Below the pieces are notes generated by a model. That model saw only the letters and a list, made by a program, of their open reading frames with translations, did no database searches and was not told where the DNA came from. A stretch of 64,000 nt of DNA from positions 10,210,308 to 10,274,307 of the forward strand of contig JASKMD010000017.1 of NCBI GenBank assembly GCA_030144725.1, written 5' to 3'. The DNA is from Haematococcus lacustris. Taxonomy: Eukaryota > Chlorophyta > Chlorophyceae > Chlamydomonadales > Haematococcaceae. Position numbers and translations under genes: made by a program. Positions 41,332 to 64,000 of the stretch are shown one piece after another (the stretch's first letter is position 1; each line of letters starts with the position of its first letter).

Positions 41332-42157
41332 AACTGCCCGCAGTCCACCCCCAGCCCCCAGGAAGAGGCCGCCTCCACCTCCTCCCCCACCCCCCATGGA
41401 TGCAGCCGGCGCTTGGCCCCCCCCCCCCCATCCAGCTGAGTCTGGACCCACCGCCCCCCCCTCCACCGCCCCCTTCTCCCCCCCGGCGCTTCCGACTCCC
41501 CCCTGCCCCCCCACCCTTCCCCACCCCAGCCACCCTGACATGACTGTGGCCTCAGGACGTGCCTGGCAGCAGGGCCTAGGGCAGCAGGGGCAGGCTGACA
41601 CGGGGGGCTGAGGGCGGCTGTGGCCTGCCCCGCTGGCCTGGCCGTGACGCTGTGCCTCCACAACACGAGCCAGGGCTCGCTTAAGCTGAACACGCAGGCA
41701 GGGCGTTGCGGACCAGGCCCTCGGTCTGTGTGCCATGCTGGCCTGATTGCTTGGCGCAGCGCTGCGCAGACCAGCTGGCAGCAGACCTTCCTGAGGTCAA
41801 CATGGTGGGGCCAACCGCCTGGCCTCGTGGCAGCGAGCGTGCTGCTATGGCAAAGGATGGAGCCTGTCTGGAGGGGGTGGGATCCATGCTGCTCCAGTAG
41901 TCGGGTAGAGGATGTGCAGGATGGCACACATGATAGGAGAGATGGTAGGAGGGGTTAGGTGCAGAGGGGCAGGGGCGTGCTCTATGCGGATATGTGGGGG
42001 CGCAGGGTCGCAGGATGAGGAAAGCAACAGGCACTTGAACTCAACTCTATTGCTCTTAAACATAACTGCATGCCATGTTTGGCAACTAATTCCCAGGTTT
42101 GTCAATTTATTCTCGAACGGTGCATGTATGGTCATCATATGATGCTAGGCAATCGTC
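41332..42157. other. Low-complexity and gene-free stretch after the protease
   Basis: 41332-41530 continues the C-rich, Pro-coding composition of the protease tail in all forward frames. A frame at 41620-41958 (AVTLCLHNTSQGSLKLN) could be a further exon of the protease but has no motif to prove it. No repeat was recognised in 41960-42157. Confidence 0.4.
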
Positions 42158-42450
42158 TTATAGCTACGTCAGCACCGCATCAGCCCGCAAAGGCGGAATC
42201 AGGTCCCCTCATTAGGGGTGGTGTTTCGTCCGTGTGGAGTTATGTTTCCATGCACTTGGCATGGGCGCCTTCCACCTACACTATTGCCTGACCGCGAGGG
42301 CTATATAGCCTAGAGTTGGCATGACAAACATGCACTGATGTAAGCTGATACTAGCCTATAGGGGGACACACACTACTGCGCCACAGGCTGCTGCTGCTGC
42401 TGGGCCTTGGGTGGCCGGTCTTGCGACCGCTTGTAGCCCAGCTCAGGGTA
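42158..42450 (-). mobile_element. Fanzor-family 3' tail T4
   Basis: It is close to T3 over its whole length: outer end 'ttatagctacgtcagcacc', hairpin CCCCT-CATT-AGGGG at 42205-42218, the conserved block around 'ggcatgggcgccttccacct', and on the minus strand a coding end with the GYKR-type motif followed by RPPKAQ and a Gln run. Confidence 0.75.
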
Positions 42451-43706
42451 TTCCAACACTCTTCCTTACGCAAGAACCGCCCTGCAGGGTGTTTGCCTGT
42501 GGGTAGTTTCCCCCCACTGTAATCTCCCTCCATTGGAACACAACTGCAATCCCCCAGGATGTGCCCCTAAGACCAACGCAAAGTTCCTTGTCAAATGCTG
42601 CCTCATTGTGGGATAAGCCATCAGTGCCCCGCCTGAACTACACTGCCATGTGCAACAGCTGCCCTGTGCCTTGGGCAGCAAGCCGTTCACCAGCTTGACA
42701 CCTTGCTGGTCCTCTTCACCAGGCAGGCAGGGCAGGCAGGTAGGCCACAGGCAGGAAGGTAGGCTCACCCCTACACAGCTGCCATTCAGCTGCCAGGTCA
42801 GCTGACAATGCACTGGCACCCAACATCAACTGGTGGCGAGGCTGCATCTTGACCACCGCCTGCCTGGCCATGCCTGCAGTTATGGGTAGGGTGCATGGGT
42901 GATTGTGCATGGAGGGCTGCTGTCGGGGTCTGCAGGCAGGCCATGTAATGCAAGGTTCAACAGGCATGCCAGCCTCATGTCACCATGCGCTTGTCAGTGT
43001 TGCTGCAACACACAGCCACCTGTATTGATGAGCTGTGTGCCCCAGACTTTCCTGGGGCCCTCAGCTGGGCAGAGACTCACCGCCGTTGGTACAGAGCAAC
43101 GGCCCGCCCAACCTGGTCTTGCCGTATCTGTCCATTGCTGTCTACATCACACTGCTCCGTAAACAACAGGATGTGTAGCTTGAAAGCCTTGCCAAACCGT
43201 GCAGCAGTTGCTGCCTACTAGACCTTTCTGACCTGCATCATGATCTGCCATACTTCCATCTGGTCAGGAGGTTTACCTGTGAGCCAAGCATGAAAGCATG
43301 TGACTTTGGCATCTGAGTGATTAATGCTGGCCCCATATACAAGCAGGAGACGGGGCAGTGCATGGAGCACGTATGGGCAGTTTTGGGCCCACCGTGATTC
43401 AGTTTTTCCAGGATTAGAGCTAGCTGCTGCCTGTCCACAAGATTTGTTGCAGGTGGCTCAGTGCAATGCGGACTTATGCTCTGGCGTAAACGGTGCGGAT
43501 TGGGATTGCTGGCATGCTTGTTCTGGTGACGCTGCTTTACGCGACCGTAGGCTCCAAGCAGGCCGCCCTCGGCGCCAGCATAAGGCACGGCCATCCTAAG
43601 AGCACACGCGTGGCGCACATGTGACATGTCGGTGGTCATGCTCACATACATACATACTACAACACACTGCATTTGAAACTGTTGCTACTACCACCTACCA
43701 CATACC
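42451..43706. other. Gene-free stretch with a few unplaced open segments
   Basis: Minus-strand 43480-43238 is open (DRQQLALILEKLNHGG) and plus-strand 43020-43150 encodes CIDELCAPDFPGALSW. Neither has good splice borders or a known domain. I regard the stretch as intergenic or decayed transposon. Confidence 0.35.
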
Positions 43707-43878
43707 GGGTTTGATGCAGCATTAGCGATAGAGATAGTTACCTGTTGACATGGTTGATTTTACTCATCATTATCATTGGGCCCATGCGCGTCAGGCGAAA
43801 ATGCGCGCACGACATGTACATCCAGCTCGCTACGAAAAGCGATATATTAGCTGTGATGTGAGCCCGGTGCGCACTCCT
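43707..43878 (+). repeat. Left copy of a 172-bp direct repeat flanking Fz-B
   Basis: It is almost identical to 48062-48233, beginning 'gggtttgatgcagcattagc'. It contains the frame MVDFTHHYHWAHARQAKMRA, open in both copies, with one Ile-to-Phe and one Ser-to-Lys change. It may be a 5' exon or leader of the Fanzor element, or a terminal direct repeat. Confidence 0.85.
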
Positions 43879-44065
43879 GTAAAGAAACATGTGAAAAAGA
43901 GGAAAAACAGGAAAACAGGAAAAAACTGGAAAACCAGTACATCGAAGGCATTTAGCGCCACAGTTAGCGAAGCGAGTTAGGAAAATGCATCGAAACAGAC
44001 AGCGTAGACGTAATCGTAATGCCTCGGACAGTTAGGTCGACCGTCAGGCCGACACGCCGCCAGAC

Positions 44066-47000
44066 ATGCAGGCCAACGGCGCAGCGCACTGGGCCAACAA
44101 CCACAATAACACATGGCACGCAAAGAAGGTCAAACGACACACCTTGATGAGGGGTGTGGCCGCTGCGGGGTTAGAGGAGGGCGCGGTCGTGCCGTCCGAA
44201 GTGGTGGAGGCGCGGCTCGTCACGCAAATCGAGGCTTGGGTGGAGGCCTGCAGCAAGAGGGCGCTGCTCGCCAGCTTGCTGCTGGGCCTCATGGTGCGCG
44301 ACTCCTTCACACGCGTCACTGTACTTGCGGATGGCCTGTACGAGCTCTTAGAGGAAATCCCTGCTGAAGACGCGGACATCCCGGACTTCGCGGAGCGTAA
44401 CCTGTTCCTGCAGCTCGGCCGCGGTCTGCCCCCTCCCGGGATCCACTCTCAGCCTAGCGCTGTTGTGGAGGATGTCTTGATCGCGTACCCGGACCTCCAC
44501 GCCGAGCTCGACGCAATACCTCGCTATCCGCACGACTGCAACACCGTCGACGACGTGGGCCAGAAGCTGGAGACTAGCTTTGCCAACAGCCTCACCGAGC
44601 TGTTCAAGCGCAGAGTTGGGCAAGCGGTGGCTCTGGCTGGAGCCAGGGTCATCGCTGGCTCACACGAGCACCAGCGCCGCTTTGGGCTGCCCCTGGATGG
44701 CAGTCCAGCCTGGACTGAGCGTCAGCGCAGCTGGGTGGTGCGGAGTGTGAGGGGGAAGGAGGTGACCTGGCTAGAGGGTCAGGGTGGGGTGGTGCCTACT
44801 GAGGCCATGCGGTATGAGGTGGCCAGGCAGCGGAGGTTGCTGGGGGTGGGTCAGGGGGTGGTGGTGAACAAAGCCTGGCGGCAGATGAGGGTCAACCGGG
44901 GCAGCCTGCTGCGTCATGCAGTGGACACCAGCAGGCAGCTGGAGGCTGCCCACGTCAGCTGGCAGCTGGACTGGGCAGACTGGCAGGCACTTGGGGGGCA
45001 GCCCAACTCCAGGCCCTACCGCCCCCCCTCCCCCTTTGCTATCACACCCAGCTGCAGCTGCAAGGCGCACCACATCAAGCTGGACACCCGGGCCATCTAT
45101 GGCCTGATGCGGGCCGCTGGCATGCTGCCAGCGGACATCACCTCTTTGACCAGGTTCAGGAATGGTGTGGCCGGGCCCAGGGACAGTGAGGTGAGGGAGC
45201 CTTGGCATGTTGCTTGAGGCATGTTGCTTGAGGCATGTTGCTGGTGGCCTGTTGCTTGAGGCATATTGCTGGTGGCATGTTGCTTGAGGCATTTGACTGA
45301 ACATTGATGCTTGAACATTGACTGACGGTGTTTGGGTGGCTCCAAGTGTGCTGAGTCGACTGAGTCGGCTGTGTTGGGTTGCAGGTGGCCAACCGGTGGC
45401 TCGCCTTCCTTCCATCCAGCATCCCGCCAGCCATCCAGCCATCCATCTGGCCAAACGACGGGCAGACCTTCGCGCAGGTGGTCCACACGGACGGAGTGAC
45501 GGTCAGCTTGCTGTTCACGCGCCCCAAGCCAGCAGGGCCGCCCGCAGAGCTGCCTCGCATGGGCAAGCAGGAGGGCGCTGTCAACCCGCTGGCGCACCTG
45601 AACGCAGACTGGCTGGGCTGCGACCCGGGCAAAACCAACATGGCGACAGTGGCGCACGAGGAGCGGTACCCCTCGGGCACTGTGGAGTCCGTGTGGCAGC
45701 GCAGCCTCACTGCGGCGCACTACTACCGGCAGAGCGGCATCACGCAGCACGCCAAGGTGTCCAAGGCGTGGATTGCCGGCATCCAGCACGAACACGCTGT
45801 GCTGTCGCAAGTCACCAACTACACCGCCTCGCTGCAGCGGTACCGGGAGTACGTCGCAATGACGCTGGTGACCTGGCCCGCCATGTGGGCCGAGCTGTCA
45901 AAGCCGCGCTGGGCCAACGCCAGGTTCCGGCTGCACCAACACAAGCAGAGCACGGTGGCCAAGTTCTGGGTTGAGGTGAGTAGGCCGTACCCAGCCAGTG
46001 TGTGTGCTAGTGTGTGTGCTCACAATGCTTGTCTTTGCCATGGAAGGACCTGAGCTCACAATGTGTCTCTCCTAGTGTGCCTTGGCTGACCTGACCTGAC
46101 CTGACCTGACCTGACCTGACCTGACCTGACCTGACCTGACCTGACCTGACCTGACCTGACCTGACCTGACCTGACCTGACCTGACCTGACCTGACCTGAC
46201 CTGACCTGACCTGACCTGACCTGACCTGACCTGACCTGACCTGACCTGACCTGACCTGACCTGACCTGACCTGACCTGACCTGACCTGACCTGACCTGAC
46301 CTGACCTGACCTGACCTGACCTGACCTGACCTGACCTGACCTGACCTGACCTGACCTGACCTGACCTGACCTGACCTGACCTGACCTGACCTGACCTGAC
46401 CTGACCTGACCTGACCTGACCTGACCTGACCTGACCTGACCTGACCTGACCTGACCTGACCTGACCTGACCTGACCTGACCTGACCTGACCTGACCTGAC
46501 CTGACCTGACCTGACCTGACCTGACCTGACCTGACCTGACCTGACCTGACCTGACCTGACCTGACCTGACCTGACCTGACCTGACCTGACCTGACCTGAC
46601 CTGACCTGACCTGACCTGACCTGACCTGACCTGACCTGACCTGACCTGACCTGACCTGACCTGACCTGACCTGACCTGACCTGACCTGACCTGACCTGAC
46701 CTGACCTGACCTGACCTGACCTGACCTGACCTGACCTGACCTGACCTGACCTGACCTGACCTGACCTGACCTGACCTGACCTGACCTGACCTGACCTGAC
46801 CTGACCTGACCTGACCTGACCTGACCTGACCTGACCTGACCTGACCTGACCTGACCTGACCTGACCTGACCTGACCTGACCTGACCTGACCTGACCTGAC
46901 CTGACCTGACCTGACCTGACCTGACCTGACCTGACCTGACCTGACCTGACCTGACCTGACCTGACCTGACCTGACCTGACCTGACCTGACCTGACCTGAC

Positions 47001-47733
47001 CTGACCTGACCTGACCTGACCTGACCTGACCTGACCTGACCTGACCTGACCTGACCTGACCTGACCTGACCTGACCTGACCTGACCTGACCTGACCTGAC
47101 CTGACCTGACCTGACCTGACCTGACCTGACCTGACCTGACCTGACCTGACCTGACCTGACCTGACCTGACCTGACCTGACCTGACCTGACCTGACCTGAC
47201 CTGACCTGACCTGACCTGACCTGACCTGACCTGACCTGACCTGACCTGACCTGACCTGACCTGACCTGACCTGACCTGACCTGACCTGACCTGACCTGAC
47301 CTGACCTGACCTGACCTGACCTGACCTGACCTGACCTGACCTGACCTGACCTGACTGCAGACTGTGAGGGGTGCCATGGTACGCTGCAACTCGGCTAAAC
47401 ATGACCTGACTTGGCAATCTTACAAATGTGCATTGTGCATCTATGTTGCCTTGCAGGTGGCTGCGCCCGGTGCGCAGCATGGCGACGCGGTCCCGCATCC
47501 GGGGCCTGATGTGCTCAACAAGCAACGGCATCAGGTTCTACGACCGAGACGTGTCAGCCGCGCTGAACATCCGCCGCATTGCAGCCGGGCCGGGCCGCCC
47601 CCGCGAGCTCAGCAGCTGGGTGGGCCGCCCAGCTATGCCTAACCCAGGCAGGCCAGGCCAGGAGTGGGTGTGCGTGCGCGACAGAGGCCTGTTGCGGAAG
47701 TGGCAGCGGCGGCATCAGCGGCAGCGATGGTGA
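44066..47733 (+). CDS. Fanzor/TnpB-like RNA-guided nuclease lacking its RuvC-II block (Fz-B)
   Basis: Exon 44066-45190 is 375 codons of mostly helical, novel N-terminal sequence ending ITSLTRFRNGVAGPRDSE. Exon 45385-45975 carries VVHTDGVTVSLLFTRPK, then WLGCDPGKTNMATVA with the RuvC-I Asp at 45622-45624, and ends at a good donor in phase 0. The last exon, 47457-47733, has RSRIRGLMCSTSNGIRFY and DRDVSAALNIRRI (RuvC-III Asp at 47542-47544), but needs phase 2 at its start. So an exon is missing. In Fz-A the corresponding 120 or so residues hold the RuvC-II Glu. Here that place is filled by the CTGAC array. Fanzors cut DNA guided by an RNA from the same element. As it stands this copy should lack cleavage activity, unless the array hides an assembly gap. 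Confidence 0.75.
46086..47355. repeat. CTGAC pentanucleotide array, 254 perfect copies
   Basis: 1,270 bp without a visible mismatch, between the second and last coding exons of Fz-B, ending directly in CTGCAG. The unit equals the reverse complement of the array at 29726-30120. The long QVRSG-type frames across it are artefacts. Perfect homogeneity means recent expansion or a polished assembly. Confidence 0.98.
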
Positions 47734-47777
47734 CATGTGTATCATGCCATGAGCCAAACAAACAAACAATACGATTG

Positions 47778-47838
47778 CCCCTTACAAAGGGGATGTGTGT
47801 GCGATAGAGTGTGCATAGGGTAGGATAGGGCTCTATCG
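47778..47838 (+). ncRNA. Candidate structured RNA downstream of Fz-B
   Basis: 45 bp past the Fz-B stop lies the hairpin CCCCTT-ACA-AAGGGG (47778-47792), then conserved ATGTGTGTG, then an 8-bp stem CGATAGAG/CTCTATCG (47802-47809 with 47831-47838) enclosing a 21-nt loop with AGGGTAG. Fz-C has the same arrangement with three compensatory base-pair changes. In TnpB systems the guide-RNA scaffold overlaps or follows the 3' end of the gene, so this is a guide-RNA candidate. Confidence 0.5.
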
Positions 47839-48061
47839 ACTCCTGGGGTTAGGGACCCAGGTTAGGGACACACACCGGTCCCTCCTGTGGAGAAGTGTAG
47901 GGGCTCCACAGGATGATAGGGATACAGGACGGCCTGAACGGGCTCCCAGCGTAGAAAGACGTCGTGTAGGGTAAGGCGGGAATAGGTGCAGGGCATGAAA
48001 TGAACAGGGACCCCATGCATTTCCAGTGGATACTCTTACACCCGTCTGAGGAGCCTAGTGA

Positions 48062-48233
48062 GGGTTTGATGCAGCATTAGCGATAGAGATAGTTACCTGT
48101 TGACATGGTTGATTTTACTCATCATTATCATTGGGCCCATGCGCGTCAGGCGAAAATGCGCGCACGACATGTACATCCAGCTCGCTACGAAAAGCGATAT
48201 TTTAGCTGTGATGTGAAGCCGGTGCGCACTCCT
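48062..48233 (+). repeat. Right copy of the 172-bp direct repeat flanking Fz-B
   Basis: Near-identical to 43707-43878, same orientation, 4,355 bp further on. The sequence after it differs from that after the left copy. 48234-48868 shows no supported gene. Confidence 0.85.
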
Positions 48234-48868
48234 TCCTGTAAAAAAACATGTAAAAAAACCGCTCAGATGCAAAAACATGACCCGCACTCGCAGTCTCATG
48301 CTACAAGCTGGGCTACTGGAGCGCTCCATAGTCATCAGTGGAGGCTGGCGCATTCATGACATTTGCAGCATTTCAGCATGTCGACGCTCGAAAACAGCAA
48401 GCTGTATCAGTTGCAGGAGCGCACTCAGGCTCTCGTAGACCTCTCGCGCACTCGGCTGAATGGCGCGACACCCCATCAAGTGCGAGCACCAGTCACAGCA
48501 GTCACAGCCTCCGACTAGCCTGTGTGGGATGCATAAGTGCCCTTCTTGCTGCCTGCAGGCCCCCCAGAGAGAAAGGGTTACCCTTGCAGCCCTGCCTGCC
48601 AGCGCTCAAGAAAGGAGGGCATCCAGGAGGTGTGCAGTGTGGCCACCAGGCCAGACCATGCCACCCCCAAGCATTCCTACTGCCTGAGACCTGTGTGGCG
48701 AACCTCCGTGCACAAGAATTGCCCTTACTGGCTAAGGAGCTGTGTGTCAACAGTTTCATTACATTGTTTGCTGCTGACTGCCCAGCAGCTGGGTGGGCTC
48801 GAATGTCCCATGTCCCAAATGGGCTCAAATGTCCCAAATGTCTCAAATGTCCTTTACAACACAGCCAG

Positions 48869-49180
48869 CACCTTGGCACTCAACCTTGAGCCTTCATTGC
48901 AGTCGAACACACTAATTGTGGACCATTACAAAACGGTGTTTTGTCTGTGTGGAGTTCCCATCGCATGGCATGCTCATGGCCTATACATGGCATACACATG
49001 GTCATGGTCGCCTACCACTTACAGCATTGCCTGACCCCTGTGACAGGGCTATGATGTAGAGTTGGCATGACAAAACATGCACTAATCTAAAGCTGATGAC
49101 AGCTCAAGAGGGGGGGCACACACACTGCTGCGCCACAGCAGGCTGGGTCTTGGTCGGCTGGTCTCGCACCCACTTGTATC
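48869..49180 (-). mobile_element. Fanzor-family 3' tail T5
   Basis: About 95% like T6. The outer end contains a small hairpin (CTCAA-CC-TTGAG), and the block 'gttttgtctgtgtggagttc' and following sequence are shared. The end of the protein frame is worn. Confidence 0.75.
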
Positions 49181-49189
49181 ATGAGGGTA

Positions 49190-49330
49190 TAGCATGAGGG
49201 TATAGCAGCAGCAGAGGCAAAAGATGTTTGGGCAGCAGCAGCCATAGAGGGTTACAGCGGTGAGGTGTGTGCGATGGGGCTGCCACAGGTGGGAGGCTGC
49301 CACAGGTGGGGCCACCATCAGCATGCCATG
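49190..49330. repeat. Inverted copy of part of the 18069-18279 segmental repeat
   Basis: The run 'agcagcagaggcaaaagatg...gggcagcagcagccat' followed by 'gaggtgtgtgcgatggggct' is the reverse complement of the intronic repeat at 18085-18200. Confidence 0.6.
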
Positions 49331-49351
49331 CCTCACAGGCCCCATGTGTGC

Positions 49352-49546
49352 AGGTGATCTGGCAACACAGCCAGCATGTGATGCCTGCAGGCGGCAGCAC
49401 AAGAACTGGAAGGATCAGCTGTCGCCAGATATCAACATGGGCGTGCCTTCCCTGATGCTGATCCTTGAGCCTAACATTGTCTGGGAGCACACCCACGCGT
49501 ACAACAGTGCAGTGGGCTCTGATGTGGAGGCACACTACTGCCCAGG
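49352..49546 (+). other. Open plus-strand segment, possible exon of unknown gene
   Basis: It sits between a CAG acceptor and a GTGTGAG donor and encodes ATQPACDACRRQHKNWKDQL then DINMGVPSLMLILEPNIVWE. The CxxC-containing sequence has non-random composition but matches no family I recognise. It could be a 5' exon of the vWA gene or a transposon remnant. Confidence 0.3.
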
Positions 49547-49914
49547 TGTGAGCAGCAAGGCAGCTGCAGAACGTGACCCATGGCAGGCACCTAGGGCACT
49601 GTAGCCACCTAGGGGGGGTGGCTTCATGCAGCCTGCCAGCCTCTGGTCATAACCCTCCAGGCAGGACATAATGGCCCCAGGGCTGCGAGTAGCAGTTTCC
49701 CGCGATGCAGTGACTTGTGCAAGGGTCCAGGTTAGCCTCCCTTGTGCACATTGTGGGCACATGAAGCATGGTGGGACCCACACATGATGGTTTCATCCCC
49801 CGCATTGTTAGCATCAGCACCTCCCTCCTGCCGCCTCCTCCCTCCTCACCCGCCGGTCAGGTCAGGTGGTGGTTTGTCTGAGCCTGCCTGGCTGTGTGGT
49901 GGCTGTGGGCTTAT

Positions 49915-49998
49915 GCATGAGGCCCCTACTGGCACCACATCAGGTTTCAAATTGGCTGGTCACACTGCGGGCTCCATGTTGGACACACCCTGTGGATC
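49915..49998 (-). pseudogene. Degenerate Fanzor fragment (Fz-D)
   Basis: The minus strand aligns with the Fz-A segment RPAWSQQRDQPVRGLTWCP: PTWSPQCDQP is readable, followed by a stop and NLMWC. The flanking nucleotides also resemble Fz-A (6375-6470). Only this short piece is recognisable; 49999-50412 has no supported gene. Confidence 0.55.
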
Positions 49999-50503
49999 CA
50001 TTTTCCCACTACCACTTCGTCACACACATGAGCGATCAGCCTGTGCACATGGCCACCGGCCCCATGGCCAGGTGTCTGGAGCCAGTTGCCGGCTGCATGT
50101 CACCCTCGGCTCCTCTGCGAGCTCAGCGCCAGCCTCCAGCCCCGCAGTACAGGGGCCTTCAGGGCGGCAGCCCAGGAAACCGTCCCACAACAGACCAGCC
50201 AACTCGGCACCTCCACTGCCAGCACCACTGACAGCGTTGTGAGCAGCACAGCCCTTGTCAGAAGGGGAGCGCTTGACCCGACCAACGCAGTACCAACGCC
50301 TTCCTAGAGGGCAAGCGTATAAGTCTGCCACACACTCAGCTTGACACACTAAGAGCTGTAAGAGTCTGACTGACTCTAACTGACCTCCTGACCCCAACAA
50401 GTCTCAGTTCAGCGGCAACAATTGCGGGGAGCAGCACCAGCTAGCGCCAGCGCTCTGCTGCAACCGTGCCCGGGCGGCCAGGCCTTTAGGCTCGCCTGCT
50501 CCC

Positions 50504-63545
<13,042 letters not shown>

Positions 63546-63649
63546 GTAAGGCCCACCACCAGCACCACCCAACCACACCAGCATCAGGACGTGAAGTCTA
63601 GTGCATGGAGTCACCAGCATCTTCGTGCTCTTCCACCAGCACCTTCCTC

Positions 63650-63791
63650 ATCAGCTTGCAAAGGCGGAATCAGGTCCCCTCACTAGGCGTGGTGTTTCGT
63701 CTGTGTGGAGGTATGTTCTCATGCACATGGCATGGGCGCCTTCACCTCAACTCTTGCCTGACCCCTGTGGCAGGGTCATAGCCTTGCTGGG
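63650..63791 (-). mobile_element. Fanzor-family 3' tail T7 (partial)
   Basis: It shares 'gcaaaggcggaatcaggtcc', the CCCCT hairpin (one arm mutated), 'ggcatgggcgcctt' and 'cctgacccctgtgg' with T3 and T4, but stops before the protein-coding end. 63792-64000 shows nothing I can name. Confidence 0.65.
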
Positions 63792-64000
63792 AGGTCACGA
63801 ATGCAAGGCTGGGCGCCACAGCTGGCCATCAGCCCATCCATCACTTCCATCGATCCCGGCAGTATGGATAGGGGTCGTCCCATCTGTATAGATATATGCG
63901 AAAGTGAGAGGAAGATCTACCATCCTGCATGTGATCATCTGGTGATCCACAGTCTTTGCAAATGAATCAACCTACCACCTCAAACCTAGTCTATCTACCT

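Noticed and set aside
46007..47531. Very long minus-strand frames of QVRSG repeats (also 29659-30764 on the plus strand)
   Set aside because: A 5-bp unit with no stop keeps every frame of that strand open; the frames are by-products of the CTGAC/GGTCA arrays.

Overview
The window is nuclear DNA from a eukaryote, very probably a chlorophyte green alga of the Chlamydomonadales (Volvox/Haematococcus-like). The grounds are GC-rich sequence, genes split into many short exons with GT-AG introns, Ala/Gln/Leu-rich coiled-coil proteins, RP(S/A)SA-type linkers like those of many ciliary proteins, and a very high load of simple repeats. There are no bacterial operons or ribosome binding sites. The species is inferred, not shown.

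Layout, left to right. 1-2760: transposon debris, including a hAT-like element nested in an older repeat and itself carrying a second TA-flanked inverted-repeat element. 2847-5222 (-): a 7-exon macro-domain gene. 6070-7077 (-): a truncated, frameshifted Fanzor/TnpB-like nuclease (Fz-A). 7122-11575 (-): a gene with an N-terminal NT-C2 domain. 11932-12745: a Fanzor C-terminal fragment (Fz-C) with a downstream hairpin region, then a second copy of the left-end repeat. 13297-31538 (-): one 30-exon gene for a coiled-coil protein of about 2,020 residues; every exon phase closes. 31797-34856 (+): two tandem copies of an organelle-targeted CRM-domain protein, duplicated with the divergent promoter. 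36515-41331 (+): a 10-exon papain-family cysteine protease. 43707-48233: a Fanzor locus (Fz-B) between 172-bp direct repeats and interrupted by a 1,270-bp perfect pentanucleotide array. 50504 to beyond the right edge (+): a vWA-domain, coiled-coil, RPxSA-rich protein.

The hunt centres on the Fanzor family. Two C-terminal copies (Fz-B, Fz-C) keep downstream hairpins whose stems differ by compensatory changes, which is what a conserved guide (omega-type) RNA would look like. A second family (Fz-A) has shed at least seven dispersed tails (T1-T7) that keep the end of the protein and/or the adjoining non-coding DNA, as expected for non-autonomous derivatives. Four long simple-repeat arrays all lie within transcription units and all have the C-rich strand as the coding strand. 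Two of them are runs of CTGAC, a match to the splicing branch-point consensus.

Exon coordinates come from reading frames, GT/AG signals and phase matching by eye; no transcript or database search was available. Family assignments rest on recognised motifs.
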